Source: Carettochelys insculpta (taxonomy: Eukaryota; Chordata; Testudines; Carettochelyidae). From it: a stretch of DNA of 64,000 nt. The notes below the pieces were generated by a model. It made no database searches, had not been told where the DNA came from, and saw only the letters and a list, made by a program, of their open reading frames with translations. The stretch lies in the NCBI RefSeq assembly GCF_033958435.1, contig NC_134137.1, positions 256,478,501 through 256,542,500 on the forward strand, read 5' to 3'. Numbering within the stretch: position 1 is the first letter of the stretch; each line of letters opens with the position of its first letter. Positions 44,991-56,897 of the stretch are shown here, one piece after another. A program made the position numbers and the translations under genes.

Positions 44991-46081
44991 TCTGTCTCTG
45001 TTTTCTATTTTTAAAATCCTTGAGGCCTAATGAGAGGCAAGACAGAGTCAAGGCTTTGACAACATGTAGTGTTAGGTCTTATTTTATTTGGCTCTCTGGT
45101 CTGTGTGGTTGAGATTGCATCAAGAAAGTGTTTAGACATCAGCTAAGTACCAATAAGGGCTACTTCAGTAATCAAGTGGGCTAAATTTAGAATTTGCCTG
45201 AGCTATACACAAACTGGACATGCTGGGTAAGAAGCTGCCAAGTCCTTCGCAACAGGGAACACATCTTCTATCTATTAATAGGCCCAACAGGGGAGATGTA
45301 CACTGGCTACTAGATGTTGAGCACTTGCAGCTCCCATTGGTTTTCTTGGAAACTGAGAATGCTCAGTATCCCAAAGGGAGCACTTAGCATCTGCAAGAGA
45401 GCTAAGACATTTTTAAAGAGAGAGTAAACTTGAGACACTTGAGGACTCCCTGCTATAAGCAAAGCAAATTCAAAAGACAAATATTTTCAGAAGTGTTTTA
45501 GGCTTTGGGCTATACCTTGGTTAATTAACTGATGGCTTTCTAGATGTTATCTTTGGTCACCTTTAATGATGTGGCTCAAAGGGTTATGTTACTTTGACAT
45601 GCACGTGAGCCAAGATATTAACATGGCTCAGGGACTATATTATTTATTTAAAAACGTGTTACAGTGGTGCTTGTTAAAATACTTACAAATGCCTTTACAT
45701 ATGCTTAATGTTATTATGGGATGCTTGGCACCCACTATGCTAAGTATATAGACTACCACAAATATTGAGAGGTTTATTTGTTTGCCAAGGCAAAATGGGA
45801 GACTGGCTAGATACTCGCTGTATATGATTAAAAAGCTTAACCTTGGGATTTATGCACATACTAATAAGAGGGTACAGACCATGTTCCTTGAACACAAGGA
45901 GAAAAAAAAAACAATAAACATGACCTTAGAAACTTAGGGGGAGAGGGGTATTTGGTTCAAAACACAGAGTATTTCCTACAAAAAAGGGCAATTTAGGAGA
46001 GATGCGTAATAGCTTCAGAATTAAAAGTTGTTTGCATAAAACTTAGATGGGAGAGAGGAAGAAAAGAAATTCTTAACAAAC
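44991..46081. other. Intronic DNA, nothing recognised
   Basis: AT-rich intron sequence. No exon or identifiable repeat. Confidence 0.45.
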
Positions 46082-46262
46082 CTGTTTTTTGGGGTCACTG
46101 GCAGCCTTGACTTTTTTCGCTATATCTCCCAGAATTTTGATAAGTTTCCCTTCCTTACAAAACTCATCATTTAAGGTTTTTCCTGCACAGAATTGGACAG
46201 CAGCCAGTAGTTTCTGATACCAGCTTTTGAAATGAGCTTCATTCACTGCATCCTTCACAAGC
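46082..46262 (-). CDS. PIK3C2G: PIK3C2G exon: end of the accessory/helical region
   Basis: A 181-nt exon: one base completing a codon (consistent with a Trp TG/G junction), then 60 codons. The acceptor ttctcccttcag precedes GCTTGTGAAGG, and the donor AAACAG is followed by gtttgtt. It encodes LVKDAVNEAHFKSWYQKLLA, then CAGKTLNDEFCKEGKLIKIL and GDIAKKVKAASDPKKQ. DEFxKExKLIKILGDI is a strongly conserved class II PI3-kinase block, closest in my recollection to the gamma isoform (FKSWYQKLLAA). This is the most 5' exon that I can find; nothing upstream to 64000 matches the rest of the helical, C2 or Ras-binding regions. Confidence 0.95.
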
Positions 46263-46457
46263 CTGAAGGGAGAAGGAAGAAAGTAATTGTATACCTAAAA
46301 CTGATTTCTTTTATACCACCTCTAGCAAGAACAATAAATGTACTCAAGATGAATCTCTATTTGGTGGCTGTGGGCAGTTTAACAGGAGAGAATGAAAACA
46401 AGGTTATTTATTTGTTGGCAGTAGTCAAGTTCCATCAAATACCTAATGAGATTCCAA

Positions 46458-46886
46458 AGCTGTGTCTACACTGCAGAGTTCTGTCCCTGTCAACAGATAT
46501 TTCCTGACAGAACGTCTGTCTACAGAACATATCCACACATAATAGAGGCTCCCCATGTCAACACGCTCTGTCGACAGAGAGTGGCCAGACTGCCGAGCCC
46601 TCTGTCGACAGAAGAGCCAAATGGAAGTTTTGCAAACAGGGCAGCCCAGTGAACTGGAAGCCTTCTCTTTCAATAGAGGGCCTCCAAGAGCGTCTACATT
46701 ATATTTTATCAACAGAATCTGTCAACAGAGGTGCTATGCTTATACAATCAAGACAGAACTCTACTGGAAAATGGCTGTGTGCTGTCAACAGATTCTCAAC
46801 AGAACACATTTGTAGTGTAGACACGCCTTAGTTTTGTCAACAGAAGGCCTCTTCTTTGGACAGAACTCTGTAGTGTACACTGAGCT
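46458..46886. mobile_element. Foldback MITE, CTGTTGACA family, complete copy
   Basis: The left is agctgtgtctacactgcagagttctgtccctgtcaacag and the right is gacagaactctgtagtgtacactgagct. The interior includes gtcgacagagagtggccagactgccgagccctctgtcgacag. In reverse complement it aligns along its length with the interrupted copy 23490-27966. It begins about 195 bp upstream of the 46082-46262 exon. Confidence 0.75.
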
Positions 46887-47286
46887 CAAGAGTGTAGGGC
46901 TAGGAACCTACAATTTCTTTTTGCCATTCACAGAACAGTTCCTGACTTGCTTCTGATTTCTAAAATAAACATTTGTCAGAATAATGTCCTGTCTATTGCC
47001 TTTTGCTCAGTTTTATGCATGCATACTTATTTCCCAGCCCAATAACTTCACACTTGCAGACAGAAGTTACATCCAGTGGGTACATTTAACAGTTTGTATT
47101 GGTCTTAAAGATGCTGCCAGTTTCAGCTGTATTCACCATTTTTAAGTACAGGAAGTAGTCCCAAAGTTGATAAAAGGTCTAATCCCTGAATTCTGTGAAG
47201 GGCATCCACTGTAACTGTCTCTTCTTTGCCAAAGGTGGGTTCAGACTAAAAACCAGTTATGAGTCTGAACTTTGGTGAAGCTTTAT
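46887..47286. other. Nothing recognised
   Basis: Non-coding sequence upstream of the most 5' visible exon. No exon or repeat is identified. Confidence 0.45.
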
Positions 47287-47633
47287 GGCTGTGTCTACAC
47301 TAGGCCCCTTCAAAGAAGGGGGCATGGTAATCAGCCTGAGCAGAGAACACTAATGAAGTGCTGTGATGGATATGCAGCACCTCATTAGGCTCATTCTCCC
47401 TGCAGCAACTTTGAAGCCTTTGGGAGTATGGGCACTTCGAAGTTGTGGGGGTACTTCAAAGTGCCCACGGCTACATGGTGTGCTGGCACTTTGAAGTTTG
47501 CAACTTCATACTTGCTGTGGGTAGAATTAGCTTAATGAGGTGCTGCATATTCATCACAGCACTTCTTTAGTATTGTCCGCTCAGGATAATTACCATGCCC
47601 ACTTCAAAGAAGGAGGCTAGTGTAGACACAGCC
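47287..47633. mobile_element. Foldback MITE, family B (GGCTGTGTCTACACTAGGCC)
   Basis: The 347-bp element has ends ggctgtgtctacactaggccccttcaaagaagggggcatg and, on the right, catgcccacttcaaagaaggaggctagtgtagacacagcc. A perfect 3-bp target duplication, TAT (47284-47286 and 47634-47636), is present. The interior carries the facing pair gatatgcagcacctcattag / ctaatgaggtgctgcatattc as in the copies at 16748 and 52550. Confidence 0.87.
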
Positions 47634-47636
47634 TAT

Positions 47637-49402
47637 GTGACATTGTTAACACACATTGATTACGGAGTGGAGGGGAGGAACAGGTATATTCATCTTTTGA
47701 GCCTCATTTAATTTTCTCCTCCATCCATAGCCCTGACTTCGTGGAGAGAAAGGGATGTGTTTTTCAACTGAAGTTGTTCAACTCCTTCCCCCCGCCTTTA
47801 ACATCCAAGAGGAAACAGTTCATCACCTTTAAGATTATTTGAGCTAGTGTAGGTGTATGATAGTTTGACTGAATAAAAAAAACAAAACAAAACATAACAC
47901 CTTTTTGTCAGCCCCTGTAGATATAGAGCTTATGTGTCATCAACTTTGTGCCCAATGCCTAATTCAGCCTTCTCCCCGTCCTTAAGTAGCACTAGGCCAC
48001 CCCACGCTTCTTAATCCACCCACAATCCCACTCTCCAAACACCCCACTCTGCTAGTAACCCTGCCTGTTCCCCAGGCTAGCTTCCTCAGCTGTCTTGGCC
48101 ACTGAATTGTATGAACAGTGTTTGCTATTAGAGGTTGTTAACCTGAAATTTAGACAGTTTGTCAAGGGTTAAAGGAAACAACATATATACACACATATCA
48201 ACCTCACAGACGTTAGCAGACAAAATATTGTATTGCACAGATAATAGAGCATATGTTGGCATTCCCTACACAACTTAACTCTGCCTTTTTTGTGAGTGTA
48301 TTACAATAAGGCTACTATGGCCAAGCATATATATATTTTATGCCTGAAATCTGTATTCACATTTACCCAAATAAAGGTAGAGTATAAGGATTTTACATAT
48401 TTTTCCCTGCTAACTTTTTTTTTGTTTTCTTTGTTGCCTTTTATAAAGGCAATTATGTCCCTGGAGTTTTCGCTGACACCCAGACAAAGTTACAATTCAA
48501 TATAGAATAATATTACTTGCTGGTTTCTGAGAAACCTTCCCAATGCCATAAAGAATCTGAATTTTTACAAGTTTGTAAGCACTGCAAACATGTAAAGTAT
48601 CTCTAGCATCTCCTCGTAATGCTTAGACATGGAAGGGAGGAGATATTAGAACTACGTTTGTCATCTTCTCTTCCTCTCAGAGTTGGAAATGATGCTTACA
48701 ACAGCCCGTTGTAAACAATTTTATCCTGGGCTGAAAGAGAATATGAACTGTCAGTGTCTTGTGGGAGATAAATTCTGGCATACAGACAGACTTGACACTT
48801 TCAGTGGCAGAACTGCTGCTGCCATCTCTGCTCACTCTAACAGCTCATGCATGAATGACTGATGTTAGCTGGAGTCGCTGAGCTTCAAAAGCTGTGTGAC
48901 TTTGCACAGTTGTAACAAGAATAGCTATTTCTTAAAACTCACTGTCCGTTTATGAAGTGAAACCATTCTAGCTCAGTTCTAGCTGACCTGATCATGATCA
49001 ATGTTTTTCGAACATGACCGTTCCTGGCACAGTTCAAGCTGTTATGCTGGCTAAGAATTTCAACCTGTCTTAATTTCAGCAATGTAAAGAAGTAAACGTG
49101 TCTTTTCTAGCTTATCCAACTCACAAGAGGTGAAATTCACCCTTCTCACAAAATCAAGGTAAATAGGTAAATGTGCAAGTAATAATCCTGGGCTGAAGCA
49201 AGGTACTATTTATTCCAGCAGGTATGCTCTTCGGAGCTGTTCCTGCCTTGGATCATGTCCTCGATGTATGTCCCCCTGAATCTGTAAAATCCCAAGGGGC
49301 TGTTCCTACACACTATGCACTTGGATATTCAGAGTGGGTATACATCCCTCATCACATGATGTACAAAGGCTTCTCTGCCTCACTGCACTGCCAGGGCCAC
49401 AA
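47637..49402. other. Nothing recognised
   Basis: Non-coding, AT-rich. No exon with splice sites and no recognised repeat. Confidence 0.45.
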
Positions 49403-49665
49403 AGCTATGTCTACATGGCAGGCCCTATTTCGGGGTATAAGGGTATCCTGAAGTAGCTGCCCTCATCCATGTAATGCACCCATTGGCTTGAAACAGTTTT
49501 TGAGATAACGGGCATGCTACTTCGGTATCCCTGTAAACCTCATTGCATAAAGAGTACAGGGATGCCTCGAAATAGGGCTTTCTTTTTGCATGTGGTGCCA
49601 TTTAGACAGCGCCACATGCCAAAATAGCCTACTTTGAAATCTACTCGAAACAAGCTATGCGGTTT
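49403..49665. mobile_element. Damaged MITE (GCTATGTCTACATGGC start)
   Basis: It begins agctatgtctacatggcaggccctatttcgg. It has an internal pair ccctatttcgg / ctcgaaataggg, plus taagggtatcctgaagtagc / gctacttcggtatccctg in inverted order. The right end is not clear and the end coordinate is approximate. Confidence 0.45.
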
Positions 49666-50083
49666 GCGTAATATCACATGGTGGTAAAGGGACTATCTTC
49701 CACCACCCCTTTGCAACAATATTTCTTGTATGTTGTATGTTGTGCATTCTTTCGCAACATTTTGTTAAAAAAAAATGTGTTCCACTGTGTGGGGTTAGGT
49801 CACTGCATGTGGAAAGTGCAGACACGGCACCGTGATGAAAGTGTTCTATAAAGTAGACCATGGTGCTTCGGTTCTCAGTAGTGAATGTTTCAATTTATAG
49901 AAGTATTGTTCACATTTCCTGTAGCAACAGAAAATGATATCGGCTCAGAGATAACGTGAATATATACCTATTACATACAAAAAAAGGTTTAAAGAGAATG
50001 TTGTTTTGCAAAGTCAATCATTCAAAAGTTAGGAAATGCCATAATTCAGGAGGCCTGTTCAACCTTTGATTTCAGCTCTCCAT

Positions 50084-50343
50084 GGCTATGTCTGCACTAC
50101 AGAGTTTTATAGACAAAACTTGTGTTTTGTCTGCAAAACTCACAGAGCATCTACACACAAAATGTCAACTGAGACTGTCGACAGAAAGCTGCGAAGATGC
50201 TCTGGGGGCCCTCTAGCTTACAAAGTGGATCAAAACATTGATCCGCTTTTATGTGTAGATGCCATCTGTTGACAGAAGTTTTGTCGGAACATCTCTTCCA
50301 ACAGCAACTTCTGTAGACAGATGCTTCTAGTGTAGACATAGTC
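50084..50343. mobile_element. Foldback MITE, CTGTTGACA family, short copy
   Basis: The 260-bp element has ends ggctatgtctgcactacagagttttatagac and, in reverse complement from the right, gactatgtctacactagaagcatctgtctacagaag. It contains a central palindrome, gatcaaaacattgatc. The outermost right base differs from the consensus (GTC instead of GCC). Confidence 0.75.
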
Positions 50344-52549
50344 ATAGAATCTTTAATTACATGATTACATACAATTTTTTTACCACCAAATATGCTGTCA
50401 GTAATGGTGAGCTTTAGTTCCCTCAGCTAAACCTGGGGCAAGCTGGCTCTTCCTTCAGCCTGATTAATGAGCCCAGCTGGGTGACTGCAGAATCACTTAA
50501 CTGACTGGCTGGCCTGATTGGATATAAGAAGCCAAGAGATCTGCATTTTAAGCTCAGGTCTCTGACACCTGCATCATTCCTTACCCAGGAGAATAGGTGC
50601 TATCATAGTGTATTTTGTTTTTTCCTCATTGTTCAAGGACCTTATTTACTGCACACTATTCAAATTCTGTACTGAAGAAAGAATTATTAATTTTCTCACA
50701 GGTGTTTGGTATAGTGCTCATCACTATAGTATGTAAGTGCTTTACAAACATTCATTCATTTTTCTTCCAAAATGCCTGTGAGGTAAGGTATTATTCCCAT
50801 TTTACTAAGTGAAAACAGAGGCTAAGAGGCTTTAACTCACAGAAGTGTCTGATAATTTTGGATGGCCTATTTGAGATGCCTAAGGCCTGTTTTCTTTTTC
50901 GCACAAATTAGCATTTTAGAGCAATTCATTTGTTCAGATCACAGTTCCCATTGACTTCATTTGCAATTATGAATGCTCGACACTTTCGCAAATCTCAGAT
51001 GCCTCAAGTGAGGCACACAGAAAATGAGAAACACACAAGTACTGAATGTGTTTGGTTTCAGTGACTTGCCTTACTTCCCGTAGGAACTTCATGGCAGACA
51101 TAGGGACAGAAACCAGTTCTCCAGCATAACATTCAACTGTCTTAACTAAGAGACTCTCATGTCTCCTTTTGCAGCCCCCCATACTTTTGTTACAACCAAT
51201 GCACACATTCCAACTAATGCAGCAAATGCCCTTCTTTTCAGACATGTAACCGCTGCTTACTTTCTGAGTACTGCCCATCCTTGGCACTGAAGGATGAAGA
51301 GGCCATATGAGGAAAAAAAAATGAAAACCAAAAATAAAAATCAATCTATTTGATTCATATTTAGTTTGGTTCTGGCCAAGCTCCAGAAGAAGTAAACTCT
51401 AAAAATTGTAGCACATTCACATGCTTGAGAAGTGTTTCCTTTAAGTTGAAAAAAAGGAGGAGGTTAGGACCAGATACCAGCTACTCAGACATAAGCCAGA
51501 GGCAGGGAGATGGACATGGAAGGGAGGGAAAGAGTGAGAATTTTGATATTTGTGTTTAGTAAGCCCAAGCTGTGCAGCAGGGTGGAGAAGCTGTCATGAT
51601 CGTGCCCTCTACTTCTGCAACAGCTGAAGGCCAGAACTGGAGGAGCACACATGGTGCAAAGTTTCAGCACATGGCAGTTGCTGAAATGGAGTGTGCTCCT
51701 CCCTGTAGGATTGCTTCAGAAAGATTCATCCACCCCAGTGCTCTGCTGAGCAAATACATCCAGGAACTGCAGCCCAGGCCAGGCAACTTTGTGCCACTCA
51801 CTCCTCACAGATGTGCTTTTAAAAAGCCAGTGTATTGACTGTACTTTGCAAAATGATTGGAATTAACTAGCTTTGACTTCCATGTTAATTTTATAACAAC
51901 AAAACAAAAGCAATCACAAGGTGGATATCCAAGGTCATCCTTTCATGCGATGACTCATTCTGGCTTTCGCTGTAGCGCTTGCTCTGCAATTGAACAAATA
52001 AGCAATTGCGTCTTCACTGTTGCCTGGCCCACACATTCCTGCCACCCCCCATCCATTGTGCTCTGTGAACCCAGCAGAGATAGGAGCAGCTGTGCTTTAT
52101 GAGATCACAGGATTAACATAATTTTCAAGACATGAATGGCACTTCCAGGACAAGACTGGACACACTAATAGCTGCTGTCCTGGTAGTAATGCACTTTAAT
52201 TAGATTGACTCAAAGTCAGGCATTGCAAAGCAAGGAAAAAACCATATTCAGCCTCTGATGTTTGCTACAGAATGCTGTATATTAGACTTAACCCTGACAT
52301 CTTGCTTATATTCCAAGCTTGCAACCATGGAACATAGGGGTCTGTGGACCAGTAACAGGAAAACTGCTTGAGCTCTCCTCCTATGAATGGCTCTTCCCCA
52401 GTCTCCACATCTCTGTTTTAGATACTTGACTTTAACCAGAACAGGATAGGAGGTTTTAGATTCACTCCCAGCAGATCCTGGGCTGGGGACTGTCACAAGA
52501 AGAGGAAAGATCTGACTTGAAGTTCAAAGATGTGGTAAAGGAGAACAAA
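50344..52549. other. Non-coding DNA with one MIR-like fragment
   Basis: A MIR/L2-like antisense block lies at about 50695-50850 (agtgctttacaaacattcattcatt...attattcccattttactaag). Elsewhere open frames such as 50967-51344 (minus) show no domain and no fitting splice sites. Confidence 0.45.
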
Positions 52550-52867
52550 GGGCTTGTCTACACTTGCCCCCAACTTTGAAGGGGGCATGTTAATCAGGGT
52601 GATGGGAGATTACTAATGGAGTGCTGTGGTGAATATGCAGCACTTCATTAGGCTAATTCTCCCCCATGGCAACTTCAAAGTGTCAAATTTCTAAGTGCTG
52701 GCATGCATGTAGCCATGGGCACTTCGAAGTGTCTTTACTCGCCACTGCCATGGGGGAGACTTAGCCTAATGATGTGCTGTGTATTCACTGCAGCACCTCA
52801 TTAGTAATCTCCCACCACCGTGATTAGCATGCCCCCTTTGAAGTTGGGGGCAAGCGTAGATAAGCCC
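52550..52867. mobile_element. Foldback MITE, family B variant (GGGCTTGTCTACACTTGCCCCC)
   Basis: The left arm is gggcttgtctacacttgcccccaactttgaagggggcatg. The right arm is catgccccctttgaagttgggggcaagcgtagataagccc, almost an exact reverse complement. Internal facing pairs surround gcagcacttcattag. The flanking triplets AAA and AAG match in two of three positions. Confidence 0.85.
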
Positions 52868-53215
52868 AAGGATTCCCCAATAGCACGTTATGGGGTTGCA
52901 GGCCCTTAACTGCTGGGGGAGACAAAAGAGACGCTATTTACTTTAAATTCATAAGTGGGGCATATTTGGTAAAACTTCTTAGAGTCATAGTCAGTGCTAA
53001 GGAGAAATCAATGTTTCTGTTTAATAAGCTGTTTTGATGTACTTATCCATACATTCACTGCATATATTACCACGTGCATATACAGTAAAATATGACAAAC
53101 ACATTTTCAAAACTGACTCGTGATTTTGAATGTCTCAGTCCATGAGAACTTAAAAAGACTTGAGTACATTCCTTCTCTAAAAAAATCAGCCTTTAAGGTG
53201 TCCCAGGGTAGGTCT

Positions 53216-53410
53216 ACTCAGCAGAGTTATTTTGAAATATCTATTCTAGTGTATACACAATGCACCTGCTATTTCAAAATATGAGGAATAGCACCTCTTT
53301 TGAAATATGCCATAGTGCATCTGATGGCTTTATTTTGAAACAGGCTCTATATGTGTAGACACTGTATTTCAGAATAGCTAAGTTCTATTTCAAAATGCAC
53401 TTTTGGCTAC
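53216..53410. mobile_element. MITE fragment (TATTTTGAAATA family)
   Basis: It begins aggtctactcagcagagttattttgaaatatc and continues with repeated tatttcaaaata / tattttgaaat palindromes to ctatttcaaaatgcacttttggctaca. It is related to the fragment at 21553-21739. It appears to be cut by, or to abut, the next MITE. Confidence 0.55.
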
Positions 53411-53775
53411 AGCTTCATTAAATTCCTCTTTTGGAGGAGGAATATAAATGAGTACGATTGAAAATGCAATTGTGTTTAGGGAAGAGACTTTTCCAAAAGC
53501 AAAAACAGCTGTGTAGAGAGGACTCCTTCAGAAAAAACCCAGTTTTCGAAAGAACCAAATTAGGAAGAAGGGTTCTTTTGAAAATGAGTTTTAATTCTGA
53601 AGGAACCCCATCAACATGGCTGTTTTTGCTTTTGGAAAAGTCTCTTCCAGACAAGTGATCAAGTGAGATTATGCAAATGAAGTGTAAGATTTGTAAATCA
53701 GTGCTTCATTTGCATTTTCCATCTTCCTCATTTGCATTCCTCCTCCAAAAGGAGAATGTAGTGTAGCCATAGCCT
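53410..53775. mobile_element. Foldback MITE, family F (GAGGAATGCAAATGA type)
   Basis: Facing arms: cctcttttggaggaggaatataaatgag... and ctcatttgcattcctcctccaaaagg. Internal arms are gggaagagacttttccaaaagcaaaaacagc and gctgtttttgcttttggaaaagtctcttcc. The same family as the complete copy at 63139-63571. The right terminus is tgtagtgtagccatagcc. Confidence 0.7.
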
Positions 53776-53776
53776 T

Positions 53777-54242
53777 TAGCTGTGTCTACACTTGCATTCC
53801 TCTTTCAAAGGAGGCATGCAAATAAACGAAATAAAAATGGAAATGAGGAACTTATTTACATATCTGGAGACTTATTTGTATATTCTCCTTTCAAAAGAGC
53901 TTCTTTCAAAAGAAAAAAAGCAGGGTCGAAAGTAAACCTTTCTTCTTTTGAAAGTAAACCTCATCTTCGAAAGAACCCTTCTTCCTATTTTGTTTCAGAT
54001 ATGTAAATCAGTGCCTCATTTATATTTTTGCAAAAGCAACGAGGGGTCCTGTGGCACCTTATAGACTAACAGAAATGTATGAGCATTCTGTTAGTCTATA
54101 AGGTGCCACAGGACCCCTCGTTGTTCTTGCAGATCCAGACTAACACAGTTACCCCTCTGATACTTGACACCATTTATGTTTTTGATTTCCTTCATTTGCA
54201 TGCCTCTTTCAAAAGAGGAATGTAAGTGTAGACACAGCTTTT
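53777..54242. mobile_element. MITE, family F variant, carrying a Penelope hairpin insertion
   Basis: The ends agctgtgtctacacttgcattcctctttcaaaggagg and cctctttcaaaagaggaatgtaagtgtagacacagct are inverted repeats. A Penelope fragment with a target duplication lies at 54031-54170. Without that insert and one copy of the duplication the MITE would be about 310 bp. Confidence 0.78.
54031..54170. mobile_element. Penelope-like 3' end, inverted duplication (hairpin)
   Basis: It is flanked by a 14-bp target duplication with one mismatch, catttatatttttg (54017-54030) and catttatgtttttg (54171-54184). Inside, 54037-54074 and 54086-54123 are perfect reverse complements (38 bp), separated by 11 bases. 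Each arm is the Penelope 3' block caacgaggggtcctgtggcaccttatagactaacag. After the second arm the tail continues agatccagactaacacagttacccctctgatacttgac, as at 58780-58815. Confidence 0.88.
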
Positions 54243-54774
54243 TTGTGTAGCCGTATTATTTCAAAATAAACTATTTTGGAATAGCCTTTTGAAAATGAGA
54301 CAGCTGTGTAGACACTCCCCCCAGACGGGGCACTTGAAAACCAAGGCACCCAACATCACTAGTCACTTTGAATATTTTCAGCATGCTCATATCCAGGTTT
54401 TATTGCATTACTCCTGTTTTCTGATCCTTTGGTTTACTCAAGCGGAGGCAGGCAGAGCGTGAGAAGGAAAAGACATTGCTGCAGGACTCTGTGGGTTAGT
54501 ATAGGAATACATTATTGTAAATGACTGTCACACAGTCCCCTGTATTTGTCAATAGGTTAGCATGCAAAATGGGTGATTCTACAGAGGCATATCGCCCTGT
54601 GTCTACAGTAGACACCTGCTTTGGAATTCACAGGCCTTCCTGCAACGCACTCATTATATCTCAAGACAGCAGGTTATGGCATGTGTACAAAACATGTGAA
54701 AGAACAATCTGAATTTTAATGAGACTCCTGGTGAAAATATTTTAGGCTGCAAATATGCACTAAGGAGAGTCAGG

Positions 54775-54945
54775 TGTGAAGGTGGCTGGCCAATGGGGAT
54801 GAGCACAAGATCTGAGCATTGTTAAATCCACTGCAGGTTGCTCCCAGACATTAGAATCAGGGATGTGACAAATAAATCACAGAAATGTAATACCTTCAGC
54901 ACATCTGTGAAGGGCTGTGAGGAAGAGTGGGCAACTCACTGCTAT
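54775..54945 (+). repeat. Unnamed repeat, copy 1 of a local duplicate
   Basis: Shares gaaggtggctggccaatggggatgagcacaagatctgagcattgttaaatccactgcaggttgctcccagac... with 55845-56015, in the same orientation. Both continue through cacagaaatgtaat...cagcacatctg(tg)aagggctgtgag. Similarity is visible over roughly 170 bp. Confidence 0.7.
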
Positions 54946-55844
54946 TAATTATCCAGTTGCAAGTAAAATATTTAAGATTATACTCTTATTTTTATTCTCT
55001 CCTGGAGCAAGTTTAGATTCCACAAGCTAATTACAATTCTGCACATCCAGCCAAAGAAAACAGGAATAGTCCCTTTGGTAATAGTATCAAGATAACATAC
55101 ATTATATATAATCTATAGCTTCTAAAAGATTCTTGATGGTCTTTACAAATACACCCCTCTGCTGACATATCTACATGTGTATCTCTAGACATACAGAATA
55201 GGCATGGAATAGGCCAAATTTGTCTCACTTGTTAATAGGCTTTCTGGTGGTGTGACTCTGCCAATTCAGAGAGAAGGAAAGGGGAGTCGTGCCCACTTAT
55301 TTTGAAAGGCAAAAATATACAATTTTTATTCTCTGTGGACCTATCCCCTGCCTCTTACAAAAAGTTAGTATCCAACTCCCCAGGTAATGCTTCCAGAAGA
55401 GAAAAAGCACTGGAAATGATCACAATAGGTTAAGGTGGGACCACACACATAGGGAGGAAAAATATGGTTCAGTAGAAGGCAAGGCCATGAGAAGACCATT
55501 TCCCAGATGAACCAAAAGTGGCTTATGCCCAGAGTGGTGCACCAACATTCTGTATACAGCTATTGGAATGTAGCAGGCAGCTGAGCAACAGAGGAGAAAG
55601 ACAAACCTAAACAGTCTAAACTACTGAGACTCATATAACATCTAACATTTTGAGGACCATCATGCATTAGCCGGTGAATTACTATATGTCCCCTATCTTT
55701 TTCATTTCTACCTTCTACATTATCTACCTCAGGTAGGTACAATGTTCATGATAAAAGTGACTAGAAATTAAAGTTTGTATTGGTATACATTTTGTTTTCC
55801 TTAGACTTCAGAGTCAACTGATATGGACAAGTCAGCTCTCTCAA

Positions 55845-56015
55845 AGCATGAGGTGGCTGGCCAGTGGGGACAAGCCCAAGGTCTGAGTATTGTTGGATCC
55901 ACTGCATGTTGCTCACAGACGTTCGAATCAGAGATAAGACAAATTATTCACAGAAATGTAATGCTTCCAGCACATCTGAGAAGGGCTGTGAGAAAGAGTG
56001 GACAACTCACTGCTA
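55845..56015 (+). repeat. Unnamed repeat, copy 2 of a local duplicate
   Basis: The second copy of the sequence at 54775-54945, about 1.07 kb downstream in direct orientation. It differs by scattered substitutions and ends near gtggacaactcactgctactaattac, where copy 1 has gtgggcaactcactgctattaattat. Confidence 0.7.
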
Positions 56016-56897
56016 CTAATTACCTTCTGTGTTATTCACCTGAGGTAGGCAGGAGGCATTATCAGGCATTACCTATACATTTAGGAAAACACGAGTGCAC
56101 CATTCCATGTGTGGGAGATTATTCAATTACACAAAAGAGCTAAAAACTTCTTTGTTTTCAAATGAGAATGTAAACCATGCATGATGGAGTCACAAGAGAA
56201 GGGACAGAAAAAGGTTTCTAGGTTGTTTGTCTTTACTTTCCCAGTTTAGACGTCAGCCCTTTTTTTACAGGGAATGGAAAGAATTAATGTTGACTTGATG
56301 AGGCAATTTGGCTAACCCTCTACTAAATGCTGATGCATTAGCTGAAAGTTTTAAAAATTAAATAAAATTTAAACATGTAATTTTAAATGTTTAAAATGAG
56401 TATTTTAAAATGTTTAGGTGAATCATGGTGGAGTATGAAATATGTGTAACAGTGAACAGCAACAGTATACATTTGGTACTATACGCCCCTCAGACAATGG
56501 AACTGCTATCAGTTTAACTTGCTGGTTTTCATATGCTAGAACAGTACTCTTTTGTCCATGTTTCAAAATACTGTTTTTGAATGTTTAACCAACCAAATAT
56601 ATGGGTTTCCGCTGAAATTTTGCTTTAAAATTATCATGATATTTTTAATCATAGTAGGCTAATTTGTTTAAAATATAACCTAGAATAGATGCCTACACAT
56701 CATTGACTTTTTAACAGTGAAACATTGTTGCACACTAGATATTAGATGTAATAGCTATTCTGCAGGCAAATGAAATTTAATCAGCAGTCATCAATCCTCA
56801 GCAAAACAGACACAGCAGAATGATAATATTGGCAAACCATCATTGCACTAGTAAGTCAATACTTTTTAAAAAAATCAACATGACATAACTGGATTAG

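Larger units (their letters stand above)
54243..56888. other. Nothing recognised
   Basis: Non-coding and AT-rich. 54760-54925 and 55845-56010 share a partly repeated passage (gtggctggccaatggggatgagcacaagatctgagcattgtt versus gtggctggccagtggggacaagcccaaggtctgagtattgtt), so the region contains an unnamed dispersed or duplicated repeat. Confidence 0.45.

Noticed and set aside
50967..51344. 125-codon minus-strand frame as a possible upstream PIK3C2G exon
   Set aside because: The product does not match any part of class II PI3-kinases, and no acceptor/donor pair fits.
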